From Clostridiales bacterium DTU070 (lineage in GTDB: Bacteria; Bacillota; Clostridia; DSM-8532), in assembly GCA_001513105.1 (NCBI GenBank), contig LFSH01000044.1:1-55103 (forward strand): DNA of 55,103 nucleotides, in the 5' to 3' direction. Under the pieces are notes generated by a model that was not told where the DNA came from, ran no database searches, and saw only the letters and a program-made list of their open reading frames with translations. The translations under genes were made by a program, and so were the position numbers. Below, piece by piece: positions 16,904 to 25,367 of this stretch; positions within the stretch are counted from its first letter, which is position 1, and each line of letters begins with the position of its first letter.

Positions 16904-18508
16904 TCAAGCCTCCCTGTTATAAGCATTCAATATGGCGAAGCTTTTTTTATTGGTTTTGTACAGCCTTTTGTATACCTCATAATTTCTGTCGTAAATCTTT
17001 TTCTTTTCCATATCGGGTTCATATCGGTTCTTTACAGGAATAAAATCCTTTACAGCCGACATCCCCGGCAGCTTTCCGCTTCCTACTGCCGCCAGCATGG
17101 CTGCACCGACGGCACCCACATCTTTTGAAGCATCGACTGTTTCGATAACCCTTCCCGTTATGTCCGAAAGGATCTGACAGGTAACGGGCGACAACGCACC
17201 GCCGCCGACAAACCGTATAATGCGGGAAGTTTTGACTTTCTTCTCCTGGGCCTCAAGCATCCAGCGAAGATGATAGCAGATACCTTCAAGAACCGCCCTT
17301 ATCAGCTCGGTTTTCCCGGTTTCAAGTTTTATATTGAAAAACATTCCCGCTGCGCTGGGATCTTCAAAGGGGCACCTGTTTCCGTGAAGCCAGGGTGTAA
17401 AAATTACGCCGCCTGCTCCCGGTCCGATTCCTGATATTGATTCGGACATGTAGTCATAAAGGCTCTCGTATATTTTCTCCCTGCTCTCCGTAATTTGCTT
17501 CTTTTCCAGGTAAATACCAATCTCGTCCAGGACCAGGTGATCCTTTACCCATTCAAAGCATTTTCCCGCAGTCTCCATTTCGGCAAAATAAATGTATTTG
17601 CCTGTTTCTGTGCCTATAATACCTGCGATTTTTGCAAAAATGTCCACAACCTGCCTGTCAATCACCGTACCGACCCAGCCCGACGTACCGCAATAAATGT
17701 GCGTATCCCCTACATCAATGCATCCTGCGCCAACACCTATAAGCGTTGCATCACCGCCTCCGCCGTAAACCGGAATTCCGGGCCTTAACCCCAGTTCATG
17801 CGCCGCTTTCCCGGTAAGCACCCCCGCCTGTTCCGAGCAGTCTATTACCTTTGGAAGATGCTTCGGATCCACGCCGTACATTTTGCAAAGGGCCTTGCTC
17901 CATCCCCACCTGCCCGGCCTCGTATCATAAAGGAAAGTGGCAAATGCCGAATCCTTTGTCATAACAAACTGGCCGGTGCAGCGGCAGATCAGGTATTCCT
18001 TCACGTCAAGCCATTTATGTACCCTTGCGAAAATTTCAGGTTCATTGTTCTGTACCCATTTGTATTTCCAGATGGGATCCTTTACGCTCGTTGGTGCGGC
18101 ATGAGTTATGATCAGGCTTTTAACAAGTTTGCGAATGTTGGCATCCGATATGGCAAGCCCATGCCCGAGAGACGCCTTCATCTCCGAAACCGCTCTCTGG
18201 TCCATATAACTCATTGGACGCCTGAGGGCTTTCCCTTCATCGTCCACAAGCACCAGTCCCTGCATCTGGGAACAAAATGATATCCCGTCAATCTGCTCAG
18301 GCCGTACATCGACCTTTTCGAAAAGCCTGCGTGTGGTAGTGCACATGGCCTCCCACCATTCTTCAGTATCCTGCTCAGCCCCGCCGTTTTCAAGAATATA
18401 CAATTCGTATTCTCCATATTCGCCGGCAACCATTTTCAGAGTTTCTCCGATACTGAAAAGGCAGGTTTTCACTCCCGTGGTTCCAAAATCATAAGCAATT
18501 ACATACAA
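16904..18508 (-). CDS. FGGY-family carbohydrate kinase
   Basis: About 534 residues. The N-terminal ATPase motif YVIAYDFGTTGVKTCLF and the C-terminal GGGALSPVTCQILSDITGR mark the FGGY (xylulokinase/fuculokinase/AI-2 kinase) family. It phosphorylates a free sugar or sugar derivative; the substrate is not evident. A TTG at 18508, 7 bases after GGGGGG, is the likely start because it begins exactly at the conserved N-terminal strand. Its operon: TetR regulator, kinase, aldolase, aminomutase-like enzyme. Confidence 0.87.
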   Translation of the reverse strand: MYVIAYDFGTTGVKTCLFSIGETLKMVAGEYGEYELYILENGGAEQDTEEWWEAMCTTTRRLFEKVDVRPEQIDGISFCSQMQGLVLVDDEGKALRRPMSYMDQRAVSEMKASLGHGLAISDANIRKLVKSLIITHAAPTSVKDPIWKYKWVQNNEPEIFARVHKWLDVKEYLICRCTGQFVMTKDSAFATFLYDTRPGRWGWSKALCKMYGVDPKHLPKVIDCSEQAGVLTGKAAHELGLRPGIPVYGGGGDATLIGVGAGCIDVGDTHIYCGTSGWVGTVIDRQVVDIFAKIAGIIGTETGKYIYFAEMETAGKCFEWVKDHLVLDEIGIYLEKKQITESREKIYESLYDYMSESISGIGPGAGGVIFTPWLHGNRCPFEDPSAAGMFFNIKLETGKTELIRAVLEGICYHLRWMLEAQEKKVKTSRIIRFVGGGALSPVTCQILSDITGRVIETVDASKDVGAVGAAMLAAVGSGKLPGMSAVKDFIPVKNRYEPDMEKKKIYDRNYEVYKRLYKTNKKSFAILNAYNREA

Positions 18509-18546
18509 GCAGCCGCCCCCCTTTCTGAATACTTCCGTTTGCCCGG

Positions 18547-19179
18547 TTATTGCCGGCATCCCAGTACACTGCCGATAAACCTGATGAACTCACCTGCTAC
18601 TTTTTCGTCATTGTCCAGTATGTCTTCCCCGCAGTATATTTTCATCCTTTCGATGTAATAATCGCAGCTGTAGGAGAATTGCAGCATCATCAGCAAGTTG
18701 TCGAAAAAAAAGGCCAGCATGCGGGAATCTATTCCGATCTCCACGGCTGCTGACCGCTTTGCTCTCTCCATAAGCTGCTTATATACAGATGCGGTAATTG
18801 TTTCTATCTCCTTTGCGAGGATACCTGCATACCGCCTGCAGCTCCCGGAAGTTATTTCATTGTACATAATGTTGTAATACTTATGCTTTCTCGAATGCTC
18901 CAGCAATGCGTAAACAATACGTCTGATGCACGTCATCACATCCGCATCGTCCGAAAAAGCGTCTTTCAGTACCTGTTCGAGGAGTTTCAGGCTGTGCCGG
19001 ACACATTCAAGAAAGAAACTGTCCTTATCCCTGTAATATTTATAAATCACGCCAACACTGACACCTGCTTTCCGGGCTATTACATTGATGTTTGCACGAT
19101 CCAGGCCATTGCTGGCGAATTCCTCTATTCCGGTTTCCAGGATGTTGTTTATGGTATCGGCATCCAGCTTTTTATACAT
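18547..19179 (-). CDS. TetR-family regulator of the kinase/aldolase operon
   Basis: A 210-residue protein with a TetR DNA-binding domain. INVIARKAGVSVGVIYKYYRDKDSFF is the helix-turn-helix pattern (about residues 33-58), followed by a divergent helical ligand domain. It is first in the operon and probably senses the substrate or an intermediate. A GTG at 19188 is an alternative start, but GGGTGA before the ATG at 19179 fits better. A dyad at 19234-19249 is its probable operator. Confidence 0.88.
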   Translation of the reverse strand: MYKKLDADTINNILETGIEEFASNGLDRANINVIARKAGVSVGVIYKYYRDKDSFFLECVRHSLKLLEQVLKDAFSDDADVMTCIRRIVYALLEHSRKHKYYNIMYNEITSGSCRRYAGILAKEIETITASVYKQLMERAKRSAAVEIGIDSRMLAFFFDNLLMMLQFSYSCDYYIERMKIYCGEDILDNDEKVAGEFIRFIGSVLGCRQ

Positions 19180-19233
19180 CGTTTTCACCCATGATTTATA
19201 TTATTGAGGTGTTTACCTTTGTTTTATATTGAC

Positions 19234-19249
19234 GTGAGCCATTGCTCAC
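19234..19249. promoter_or_regulatory. Dyad operator upstream of the TetR gene
   Basis: Perfect inverted repeat GTGAGC-CATT-GCTCAC, 55-70 bases before the TetR start. A TATAAA on the minus strand lies just downstream. Probably the autoregulatory site of the TetR protein. Confidence 0.6.
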
Positions 19250-19391
19250 ACCTAAGTATATTTTACTATTTCTTTATTGTAATTTCAACAAATATTTCAT
19301 AAAAGCACAGGATGATTCATGCATAATATACAAAGGTATTTATCATGCTGCCTTTTGCAACCAGTTCTTTTATCAAATCTTATGCAAAAAA

Positions 19392-19415
19392 ACAACCGGC
19401 GCAGCCGCCGGCTGT
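19392..19415 (-). terminator. Terminator after the solute-binding protein gene
   Basis: On the minus strand ACAGCCGGC pairs with GCCGGTTGT (one G-U pair) and is followed by TTTTTTT. It is flanked by A and T runs on both sides and so is probably active in both directions. Confidence 0.8.
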
Positions 19416-19442
19416 TTTTTCAGGTCTTAATGCCTTACAACG

Positions 19443-21869
19443 TTAATTTTCAATAATATTCACAACCCGGGTTTTTTCATTCCATTGAACGGTAACCCCG
19501 AACACATCCTGTATAAATGACGCAGGTACATAAGTCCTTTTGCTCATCGCTATTACTTCGGTATTAAGAGTTTTAGGTTCATAGTCAACGAAAACCTCTT
19601 TGCTGTTAATCCTTAGTGTAATAACGGTATCATTCAGCATGCAGGTAACAATTTTATTTTTGCCGTTCCAGGCCACCCTGCCGCCGAGGCCTTCAACTAC
19701 AAACCGGACCGGCAGCAGCATATCACCATCAACAAAAACATAAGGTTTGGTATCTGTTTCAACTGTTTTTCCATTGACTTTCAATTCAGCAAAGGAAGTG
19801 TTATACCTGTCAACGGCTGCCTGCATGATCTCAATTGCGCGGTCAGCACCCAAACGTCTGGCTTCTTCCGCGTACTCATTGAAACTGCCAGGTGAAACAC
19901 CGTCAACAACAAACCTTGCGAACATTATTTTTGTATATATCATCAGTTCTTCCATGATGCCCGCTAATTCGTCACTTTCTTCCCGGGTAAGCGAAACCGG
20001 CGACATAACTGACGGATTATTCTCATCACCTGCGGCCGACCAAAGCCCGATGGCTGTTTTCTGCTCCTGGTATTTTAAACCCGTAATTTCTTTATCGGCC
20101 TTGTATCCCGGTACTTCGGGCAGTTTTGGCATATATTCGCTTTCGGTATGATTAAGGCTGATATCAGGCTCCTGCGTAAACTCTCCAGTACCGAAGTTAA
20201 ACAACCTGTATCCTTCTTTGCTGTATGCATAATCAATCCATTTCATCGATTCCACGGGATAATTGTTTCTGCTGCTTATCGCAATACCGGATTCCGTGAT
20301 TACCGGAACACCCGGGCACATATAAAGGGCGTCGAAATTCTGCATAACGGGATTTTGAACCGGGATAAGCTCAAATGAAGCATCGATGGACTTCAGGGCG
20401 TCAATATGTTCCTTCAAACTCCCGGCATAGCCGATAAAAGCGCCAACCTTGCCGCTGTTTATTTTTTTGCCTAAGTGTGATTCATCAAGGATTAAGAATT
20501 CAGCATCAAGCAATCCATTCCTGTACCACCTGCTTAAAGCAGTCACAAAATCCATGTATGATTCTTCGAGGGGCCCGTAAAACACCGTACCGTCCTTTAC
20601 CCCGAATCCGAAGGGTATACCGAAAGAGCCGATAAAAGCCGACGAGTCAGTAAAAACAGACAAATCAAAAGACAACGGAACAACACCGTCGCCGCTGTCC
20701 CTGAAAACCGTAAGCATTTTTTCCCAGTCTTCAATGGTCTCCGGTACTGCAAGCCCGTATTTTTTCAGCAAATCTCCCCTTACAACCGGGCCGGCTGTGA
20801 CTATGCTGCCGCGCAGATCAATCCCGGGGATCTGATATATATGACCGTCATTATCGGACATAATCAAACTTTTTACCCGGGGAACCAACTGAAATATTTC
20901 GTTAAGGTTTGGTGCTGCCCTGGTTATTAGTTCATCCATTTCAATAATAATGCCCCATTCGGCCAAATTTTTCAACAGTTCCGGATATCTTTGCCACGGA
21001 AACTCAATCAGATCGGGTGTATCGCCTGCCGCAACCATAATATTCAGTTTTTGCAGCATAATATTATCCGGTACATAAATAAAAGACAGTTTTACATTTG
21101 TTCTTTTTTCGAATTCGTTGTAAAAATCGGCGTATCGGCCTTTATCATTTTCATCCGGCATCTTTCCGAAATATGTAAGAGTAATTGGTTTATCGGTTAC
21201 AGGGCCGGAAGAATTATCGTCTGTAACAGTAACAGGTTCATCGGGCAGCGGTTTACCTTCGTCTTTGTATGAAATCATATAATCCAGTATTATATCTACC
21301 GCTTCGGGCCGCATATCCATTTCCAGATCCTTATTATGAATAACGTCTTCGACAAGCTCCCATATAATATACCACTCATCTGCATTATCCATAACTGCCT
21401 GGGCTTTTATCAGGGCGTTAATCATCGCTGCAGTAAAACTGTCTGGGAATGCTTCACACGCCTTCTCCATTACCGGAATTGCGCGTTCGGGTTCGGAATA
21501 ATTGTCCATAACCATAAGATAACCGATACAGAAAAGATCATGGGCAGGAATGGTATCAAGATCCACATCACTCAGGGGCTTTCCGAAAATAATTTCGGAG
21601 TACCGTTCGGCATTGTCCCCTGTATATCCCCAGCCTACTGCATTTATAACTGCGGCTTTTATATCGAGCGGGTTTGCGGGATTTGACAAATACCTTGCGA
21701 TTTCCTCATCAATATAATTCAGTTCGCTTGCTTTTTCCACGATGTCGACATCAAGGTACGAAATAAAAAAGTCTGTTGCCGTAATCGGTGAATCGGCAAA
21801 GCCTGTTGTCGGAAACATCAACGAAATTGCTATTGCGATAATCACCACGAAACACAGTTTTCTCCTCAT
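19443..21869 (-). CDS. Extracellular solute-binding protein fused to a copper-amine-oxidase-like stalk domain
   Basis: An 808-residue secreted protein. It has a signal peptide (hydrophobic residues about 7-22, ending near GFADS) and no lipobox. Residues about 30-215 are helical, with an S-layer or dockerin-free repeat character. Residues about 230-690 form an ABC-transporter family 1 solute-binding domain (TLTYFGKMPDENDKGRYADF, AAGDTPDLIEFPWQRYPELL). The last 120 residues are the copper-amine-oxidase N-terminal-like (stalk) domain with VFVDGDMLLPVRFVVEGLGG and RTYVPASFIQDVFGV. No permease is adjacent. The ATG at 21869 lies 8 bases after GGGAGG. Confidence 0.85.
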   Translation of the reverse strand: MRRKLCFVVIIAIAISLMFPTTGFADSPITATDFFISYLDVDIVEKASELNYIDEEIARYLSNPANPLDIKAAVINAVGWGYTGDNAERYSEIIFGKPLSDVDLDTIPAHDLFCIGYLMVMDNYSEPERAIPVMEKACEAFPDSFTAAMINALIKAQAVMDNADEWYIIWELVEDVIHNKDLEMDMRPEAVDIILDYMISYKDEGKPLPDEPVTVTDDNSSGPVTDKPITLTYFGKMPDENDKGRYADFYNEFEKRTNVKLSFIYVPDNIMLQKLNIMVAAGDTPDLIEFPWQRYPELLKNLAEWGIIIEMDELITRAAPNLNEIFQLVPRVKSLIMSDNDGHIYQIPGIDLRGSIVTAGPVVRGDLLKKYGLAVPETIEDWEKMLTVFRDSGDGVVPLSFDLSVFTDSSAFIGSFGIPFGFGVKDGTVFYGPLEESYMDFVTALSRWYRNGLLDAEFLILDESHLGKKINSGKVGAFIGYAGSLKEHIDALKSIDASFELIPVQNPVMQNFDALYMCPGVPVITESGIAISSRNNYPVESMKWIDYAYSKEGYRLFNFGTGEFTQEPDISLNHTESEYMPKLPEVPGYKADKEITGLKYQEQKTAIGLWSAAGDENNPSVMSPVSLTREESDELAGIMEELMIYTKIMFARFVVDGVSPGSFNEYAEEARRLGADRAIEIMQAAVDRYNTSFAELKVNGKTVETDTKPYVFVDGDMLLPVRFVVEGLGGRVAWNGKNKIVTCMLNDTVITLRINSKEVFVDYEPKTLNTEVIAMSKRTYVPASFIQDVFGVTVQWNEKTRVVNIIEN

Positions 21870-21980
21870 AATCACAACCTCCCATGCAATGATGCAGCAT
21901 TATTAATTTTGACCTGAATTAATAGTAATAAGTTCCATAAAAGTAACCAACCGGTTATATCTTTATATTAATAAGAGATT

Positions 21981-22000
21981 CGGAAACAGGTTCATTGCCC
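21981..22000 (+). repeat. Dispersed REP-like repeat, copy 3
   Basis: Reads CGGAAACAGGTTCATTGCCC. Closely related to copies at 14167-14186 and 23489-23508. No gene in this stretch. Confidence 0.5.
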
Positions 22001-22071
22001 GGGTTATATTTTGCTGAATATACTTTGACAGGAAAACGGATTGCTAAGGGAAACATAACCAAAATTTTTGT

Positions 22072-22128
22072 TTGACAATGTGACCACGTGGTCATATAAT
22101 ATAAGTAAGCATGTGACCATGTGGTCAC
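22072..22128 (+). promoter_or_regulatory. Consensus promoter with two TetR operators
   Basis: TTGACA (22072-22077), exactly 17 bases, TATAAT (22095-22100). The palindrome TGACCACGTGGTCA (22081-22094) fills the spacer. A second, GTGACCATGTGGTCAC (22113-22128), lies over the expected start of transcription. Centres are 33 bases apart, about three helical turns, so two dimers could bind the same face. Confidence 0.9.
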
Positions 22129-22149
22129 TTTTCATTCGGGGAGGATCTT

Positions 22150-22782
22150 ATGCCGCGGGAAACATTTTTTAACCTGCCGGAAGATAAAAGGAACCTGGTA
22201 ATCTCTGCGGCCATGCAGGAATTTTCCAGGGCTGATTTCAAAACAGCCAGCGTAAATCAAATATGTAAAAGGTCAAACATTGCCAAGGGGAGCTTCTATC
22301 AGTATTTTACGGATAAACTGGATTTGTATGTTTATATTATGTCTTTGGCCATTGGGGAAAAAATCAGGTTTTTCTCTGATGCTTTGGCAGAATTCAATAC
22401 CTTGACACTTTTCGAGCAATTCCGCTTGCTCTTTACCAAAGGAATGGAGTTTGCCAGGATGCATCCTCTTTATGCTGCCTTAGGTGAACAATTTTCAAAG
22501 GAACATGATGAATCGGCCAAATCTGCAGTTATTAAGGCAGGAAATAATCAATCGGAATCACTGTTTATGCAAATGATACAGAATGCCAGAATAAAAGGTG
22601 AAATTGACAGCGAAATCGATCCCCTGGCCTTTATTTTGCTGCTGAAATCCTTAAACAGTGCTGTTAATGAATACATGCTTAATAATGACGTCAATGTTAT
22701 CAATGAACATAACCAGGAGGAATTATTTAAAATTGTGGATTCACTCTTGAAAATAATATTTAACGGAATTTCAGCAAAGTGA
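22150..22782 (+). CDS. TetR-family regulator (autoregulated)
   Basis: A 210-residue protein. Its N-terminal TetR domain has the helix-turn-helix segment VNQICKRSNIAKGSFYQYF. GGGGAGGATCTT precedes the ATG. Paired GTGACCA palindromes on its promoter show autorepression. It is followed after 22 bases by a membrane protein that it most likely controls, a pattern seen for membrane exporters and lipid-related proteins. Confidence 0.93.
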   Translation: MPRETFFNLPEDKRNLVISAAMQEFSRADFKTASVNQICKRSNIAKGSFYQYFTDKLDLYVYIMSLAIGEKIRFFSDALAEFNTLTLFEQFRLLFTKGMEFARMHPLYAALGEQFSKEHDESAKSAVIKAGNNQSESLFMQMIQNARIKGEIDSEIDPLAFILLLKSLNSAVNEYMLNNDVNVINEHNQEELFKIVDSLLKIIFNGISAK

Positions 22783-22804
22783 TTAATACTTACGGAGGTT
22801 TATC

Positions 22805-23374
22805 ATGAATAAAAAACTGGATTTTATTGTTGGAATGCTGTTTGCAGCTGCTACAGCAATACTTATTGTGTTATTTATGACCAATGATTCATTTTTTAAC
22901 TGGGCATTTGAAAGACACCATAATGTATTAAGCTGGTATATCAGGCCCTTATTTATAATACCCATGGTTATATTTGCATTCAGGAAAAGCTATACCGGCA
23001 TATTTGCTTCAATCTTTGCTCTTTTTACAAGCATGTTCTGGTTCCCGGCTCCGGCAGTCAAAAGTCCCCGGGTTATGGAGTTTTTGGCGTTTGAAATGGA
23101 TTACCTTAAAGGTGAATGGATCGCTCAGAAAATAGTGATAAGTTTGGCAGTTCCCTTATTTTTCTTTTTGCTTCTTACAGCTGCATGGAAAAGAAACTGG
23201 AAATGGCTTTTGGGCGTTATCATAGGGGCGGCTGTCCTGAAATTTGCGTGGAGTATTGCGTTCAGCGGCGAAGCAGGCATGTCTGTCCTGAAACCTGCCT
23301 TATTCGGCCTGGTTGTCTGTATAGGTGTACTAAGTTATTTCTTAAAAAAGCATAAGAGTACGAACGATAAATAA
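22805..23374 (+). CDS. Integral membrane protein of unknown function
   Basis: A 189-residue protein with about five or six hydrophobic segments (residues about 7-27, 42-58, 62-78, 110-128, 134-150, 160-180). The family is not recognised. It shares the transcript and promoter of the upstream TetR regulator (GGAGG before the ATG). A role in response to whatever the regulator senses is inference. Confidence 0.75.
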   Translation: MNKKLDFIVGMLFAAATAILIVLFMTNDSFFNWAFERHHNVLSWYIRPLFIIPMVIFAFRKSYTGIFASIFALFTSMFWFPAPAVKSPRVMEFLAFEMDYLKGEWIAQKIVISLAVPLFFFLLLTAAWKRNWKWLLGVIIGAAVLKFAWSIAFSGEAGMSVLKPALFGLVVCIGVLSYFLKKHKSTNDK

Positions 23375-23488
23375 CAATCAGGCAATTCTGCCTGATAGAT
23401 GATGATAAAAATCCCTAAAAACCTGCAAAAAAACATTCCTTTCCGGACCGGCGAAACCGACAGTGCCTTAAGTACAGGCAAGATACAC

Positions 23489-23508
23489 GGGGACAGGTTT
23501 ATTGTCCC
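23489..23508 (+). repeat. Dispersed REP-like repeat, copy 4
   Basis: Reads GGGGACAGGTTTATTGTCCC, an imperfect palindrome with GGGACA / TGTCCC-type arms. It lies between the membrane protein and the VIT-type gene. Confidence 0.55.
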
Positions 23509-23686
23509 TGTTATATCCTTATGAATTTACTTTTTCAGCAGGTTTATGGTAATATAGAACACCAGGTTATCCAGGCCCTTGACAATCGCAGCTGTATGGT
23601 ATATTAATTACAGTGTACATAAAGTCAAAACGGACGGATGTATCACCGCGGATCGGCACATCGGTTTCAATAAGGAAGTGTATGAA

Positions 23687-24565
23687 ATGAACTACGGAAT
23701 AGACGCTGATACAATGAAGTCTCTGAATAAAGCCCAGGAAAATGAAATCACGGAATATCACATTTACCTGAAACTATCCTCTTTCATAAAGAACGAACAC
23801 AACAGCAGGATTCTTCAGCAAATTGCCCGGGATGAGCTTTGCCATCATGATGAACTGAAAAAATTTACCGGGACCGACAAGAAGCCAAACAAACTGAAAG
23901 TATATTTTTACACTTTCATATCAGTCATATTCGGCATAACTTTCGGTATAAAGCTTATGGAGAAAGGGGAGGCAAACTCGGAAAAACTGTACAGGAAACT
24001 CGGGGACAGCATTGAAGAATTCAAAATAATAGCACAGGAAGAGGACAAGCACGAAAAAGAACTGGTTGAAATAATTGAGGAGGACAGGCTCAAATTTGTC
24101 GGTTCAATGGTCCTCGGGCTGAATGATGCCCTGGTGGAACTCACCGGGACTCTGGCAGGCCTTACCTTTGCGCTTAAAAATACACGCCTCGTAGCCCTTG
24201 CAGGCCTTATAACAGGCATAGCTGCTTCTCTCTCAATGGCTGCATCGGAATACCTTTCAGCCAGAACAGAGCAAGAAGGCAGTCATGCCCTGAAATCTTC
24301 ATTATATACCGGCGGGGCATATGTCTTCACCGTTATATTCCTGGTTTTGCCCTATCTTGTTTTTTCCAGCTATGTGCTGAGCCTTGTGTTTACAATTATA
24401 GCGGCCATATTTATAATACTCGTTTTTAATTTTTATATATCAGTGGCAAAGGATCTTCCGTTTAAACAAAGATTTCTTGAAATGGCCGGAATCAGCCTCG
24501 GAGTAGCAGTCATTTCCTTTATAATAGGGTATCTCATAAGGTTGTTCCTTGGCGTTGATGTTTAG
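23687..24565 (+). CDS. Ferritin-like domain fused to VIT1/CCC1-family Fe/Mn transporter
   Basis: A 292-residue protein. Residues 1-135 form a rubrerythrin/ferritin-like helical domain with candidate di-iron ligands E20, E50, H53 (ARDELCHH) and E119, H122 (EEDKHEKE). A CCC1/VIT1 membrane domain follows (GMVLGLNDALVELTG-type start, five membrane segments, SMAASEYLSARTEQE). Such membrane-bound ferritins export or sequester iron or manganese. AAGGAAG sits 8 bases before the ATG at 23687; an upstream extension has no start signal. Confidence 0.9.
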   Translation: MNYGIDADTMKSLNKAQENEITEYHIYLKLSSFIKNEHNSRILQQIARDELCHHDELKKFTGTDKKPNKLKVYFYTFISVIFGITFGIKLMEKGEANSEKLYRKLGDSIEEFKIIAQEEDKHEKELVEIIEEDRLKFVGSMVLGLNDALVELTGTLAGLTFALKNTRLVALAGLITGIAASLSMAASEYLSARTEQEGSHALKSSLYTGGAYVFTVIFLVLPYLVFSSYVLSLVFTIIAAIFIILVFNFYISVAKDLPFKQRFLEMAGISLGVAVISFIIGYLIRLFLGVDV

Positions 24566-24597
24566 ACAGAAGAACTGAATCCTGTGCGGTGGCATCT

Positions 24598-25263
24598 TTA
24601 CTGCTGAGTTTCGTACAATAACAGCCCATTAAGCTCTTCTACTGTTTCCACAATATAGTCTGCACCGGCTTTTTCAAGCTCGGCTCTGTCACCGTAGCCA
24701 TAAAGAACACCGACAACGTCAATGTTATTTTCCTTAGCCCCTATAACATCGTGTTCCCTGTCGCCAACCATGATTACATTTGCCCGATCGGCCAGGCCAT
24801 TTTCCCGCAGGGCAAACCTTATAACGTCACCTTTACTGTCTCTTGAGCCGTCCAGCTCGCTGCCTGCAACATATTCAAAATATCGGAGCAGGTTAAAATG
24901 CTCCAGGATCCTGACAGCAAAAACAGTGGGCTTGGACGTGGCGACAAACAGTTTCCTCCCGCTTTGCTTCAGATTTTTCAAAAGGTTTTCTATACCGGGA
25001 TAAACCTCGTTTTCAAACAAGCCCGTTACTCTGAAATATCCCCTGTATTTTTCAATAGCCCTGATGCAGTCGTCTTCGCTGAATCCATAGAAATCCCTGA
25101 AGGATACCCTGAGCGGCGGGCCAATGAACTTGCACAAACTGTCACGGTCCTCTACCTCTATGCCGAAACTTTTCAGCGCGTACGCTACTGATTTTGTAAT
25201 GCCAACTTTAGGATCGGTTAACGTACCATCCAAATCAAACAATATATTAGTGTATTCTTTCAT
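24598..25263 (-). CDS. HAD-family phosphatase (phosphoglycolate phosphatase-like)
   Basis: A 221-residue haloacid dehalogenase-type hydrolase. Motif I is FDLDGTLTD, motif II ATSKP, and motifs III/IV lie in GDVIRFAL and VIMVGDREHDVIGA. The helical cap between motifs I and II is that of the PGP/Gph subgroup. It removes phosphate from a small metabolite, possibly 2-phosphoglycolate. It stands alone. Confidence 0.9.
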   Translation of the reverse strand: MKEYTNILFDLDGTLTDPKVGITKSVAYALKSFGIEVEDRDSLCKFIGPPLRVSFRDFYGFSEDDCIRAIEKYRGYFRVTGLFENEVYPGIENLLKNLKQSGRKLFVATSKPTVFAVRILEHFNLLRYFEYVAGSELDGSRDSKGDVIRFALRENGLADRANVIMVGDREHDVIGAKENNIDVVGVLYGYGDRAELEKAGADYIVETVEELNGLLLYETQQ

Positions 25264-25367
25264 TAAAAATGCCTCCGCATTTGAGTGTAATACATCACCA
25301 GGTTTTTGACAACAGGTGTTAAGGGAGGCCTGTAAATGAGTAATTTAAAAGGTTAATCCTGTATACT

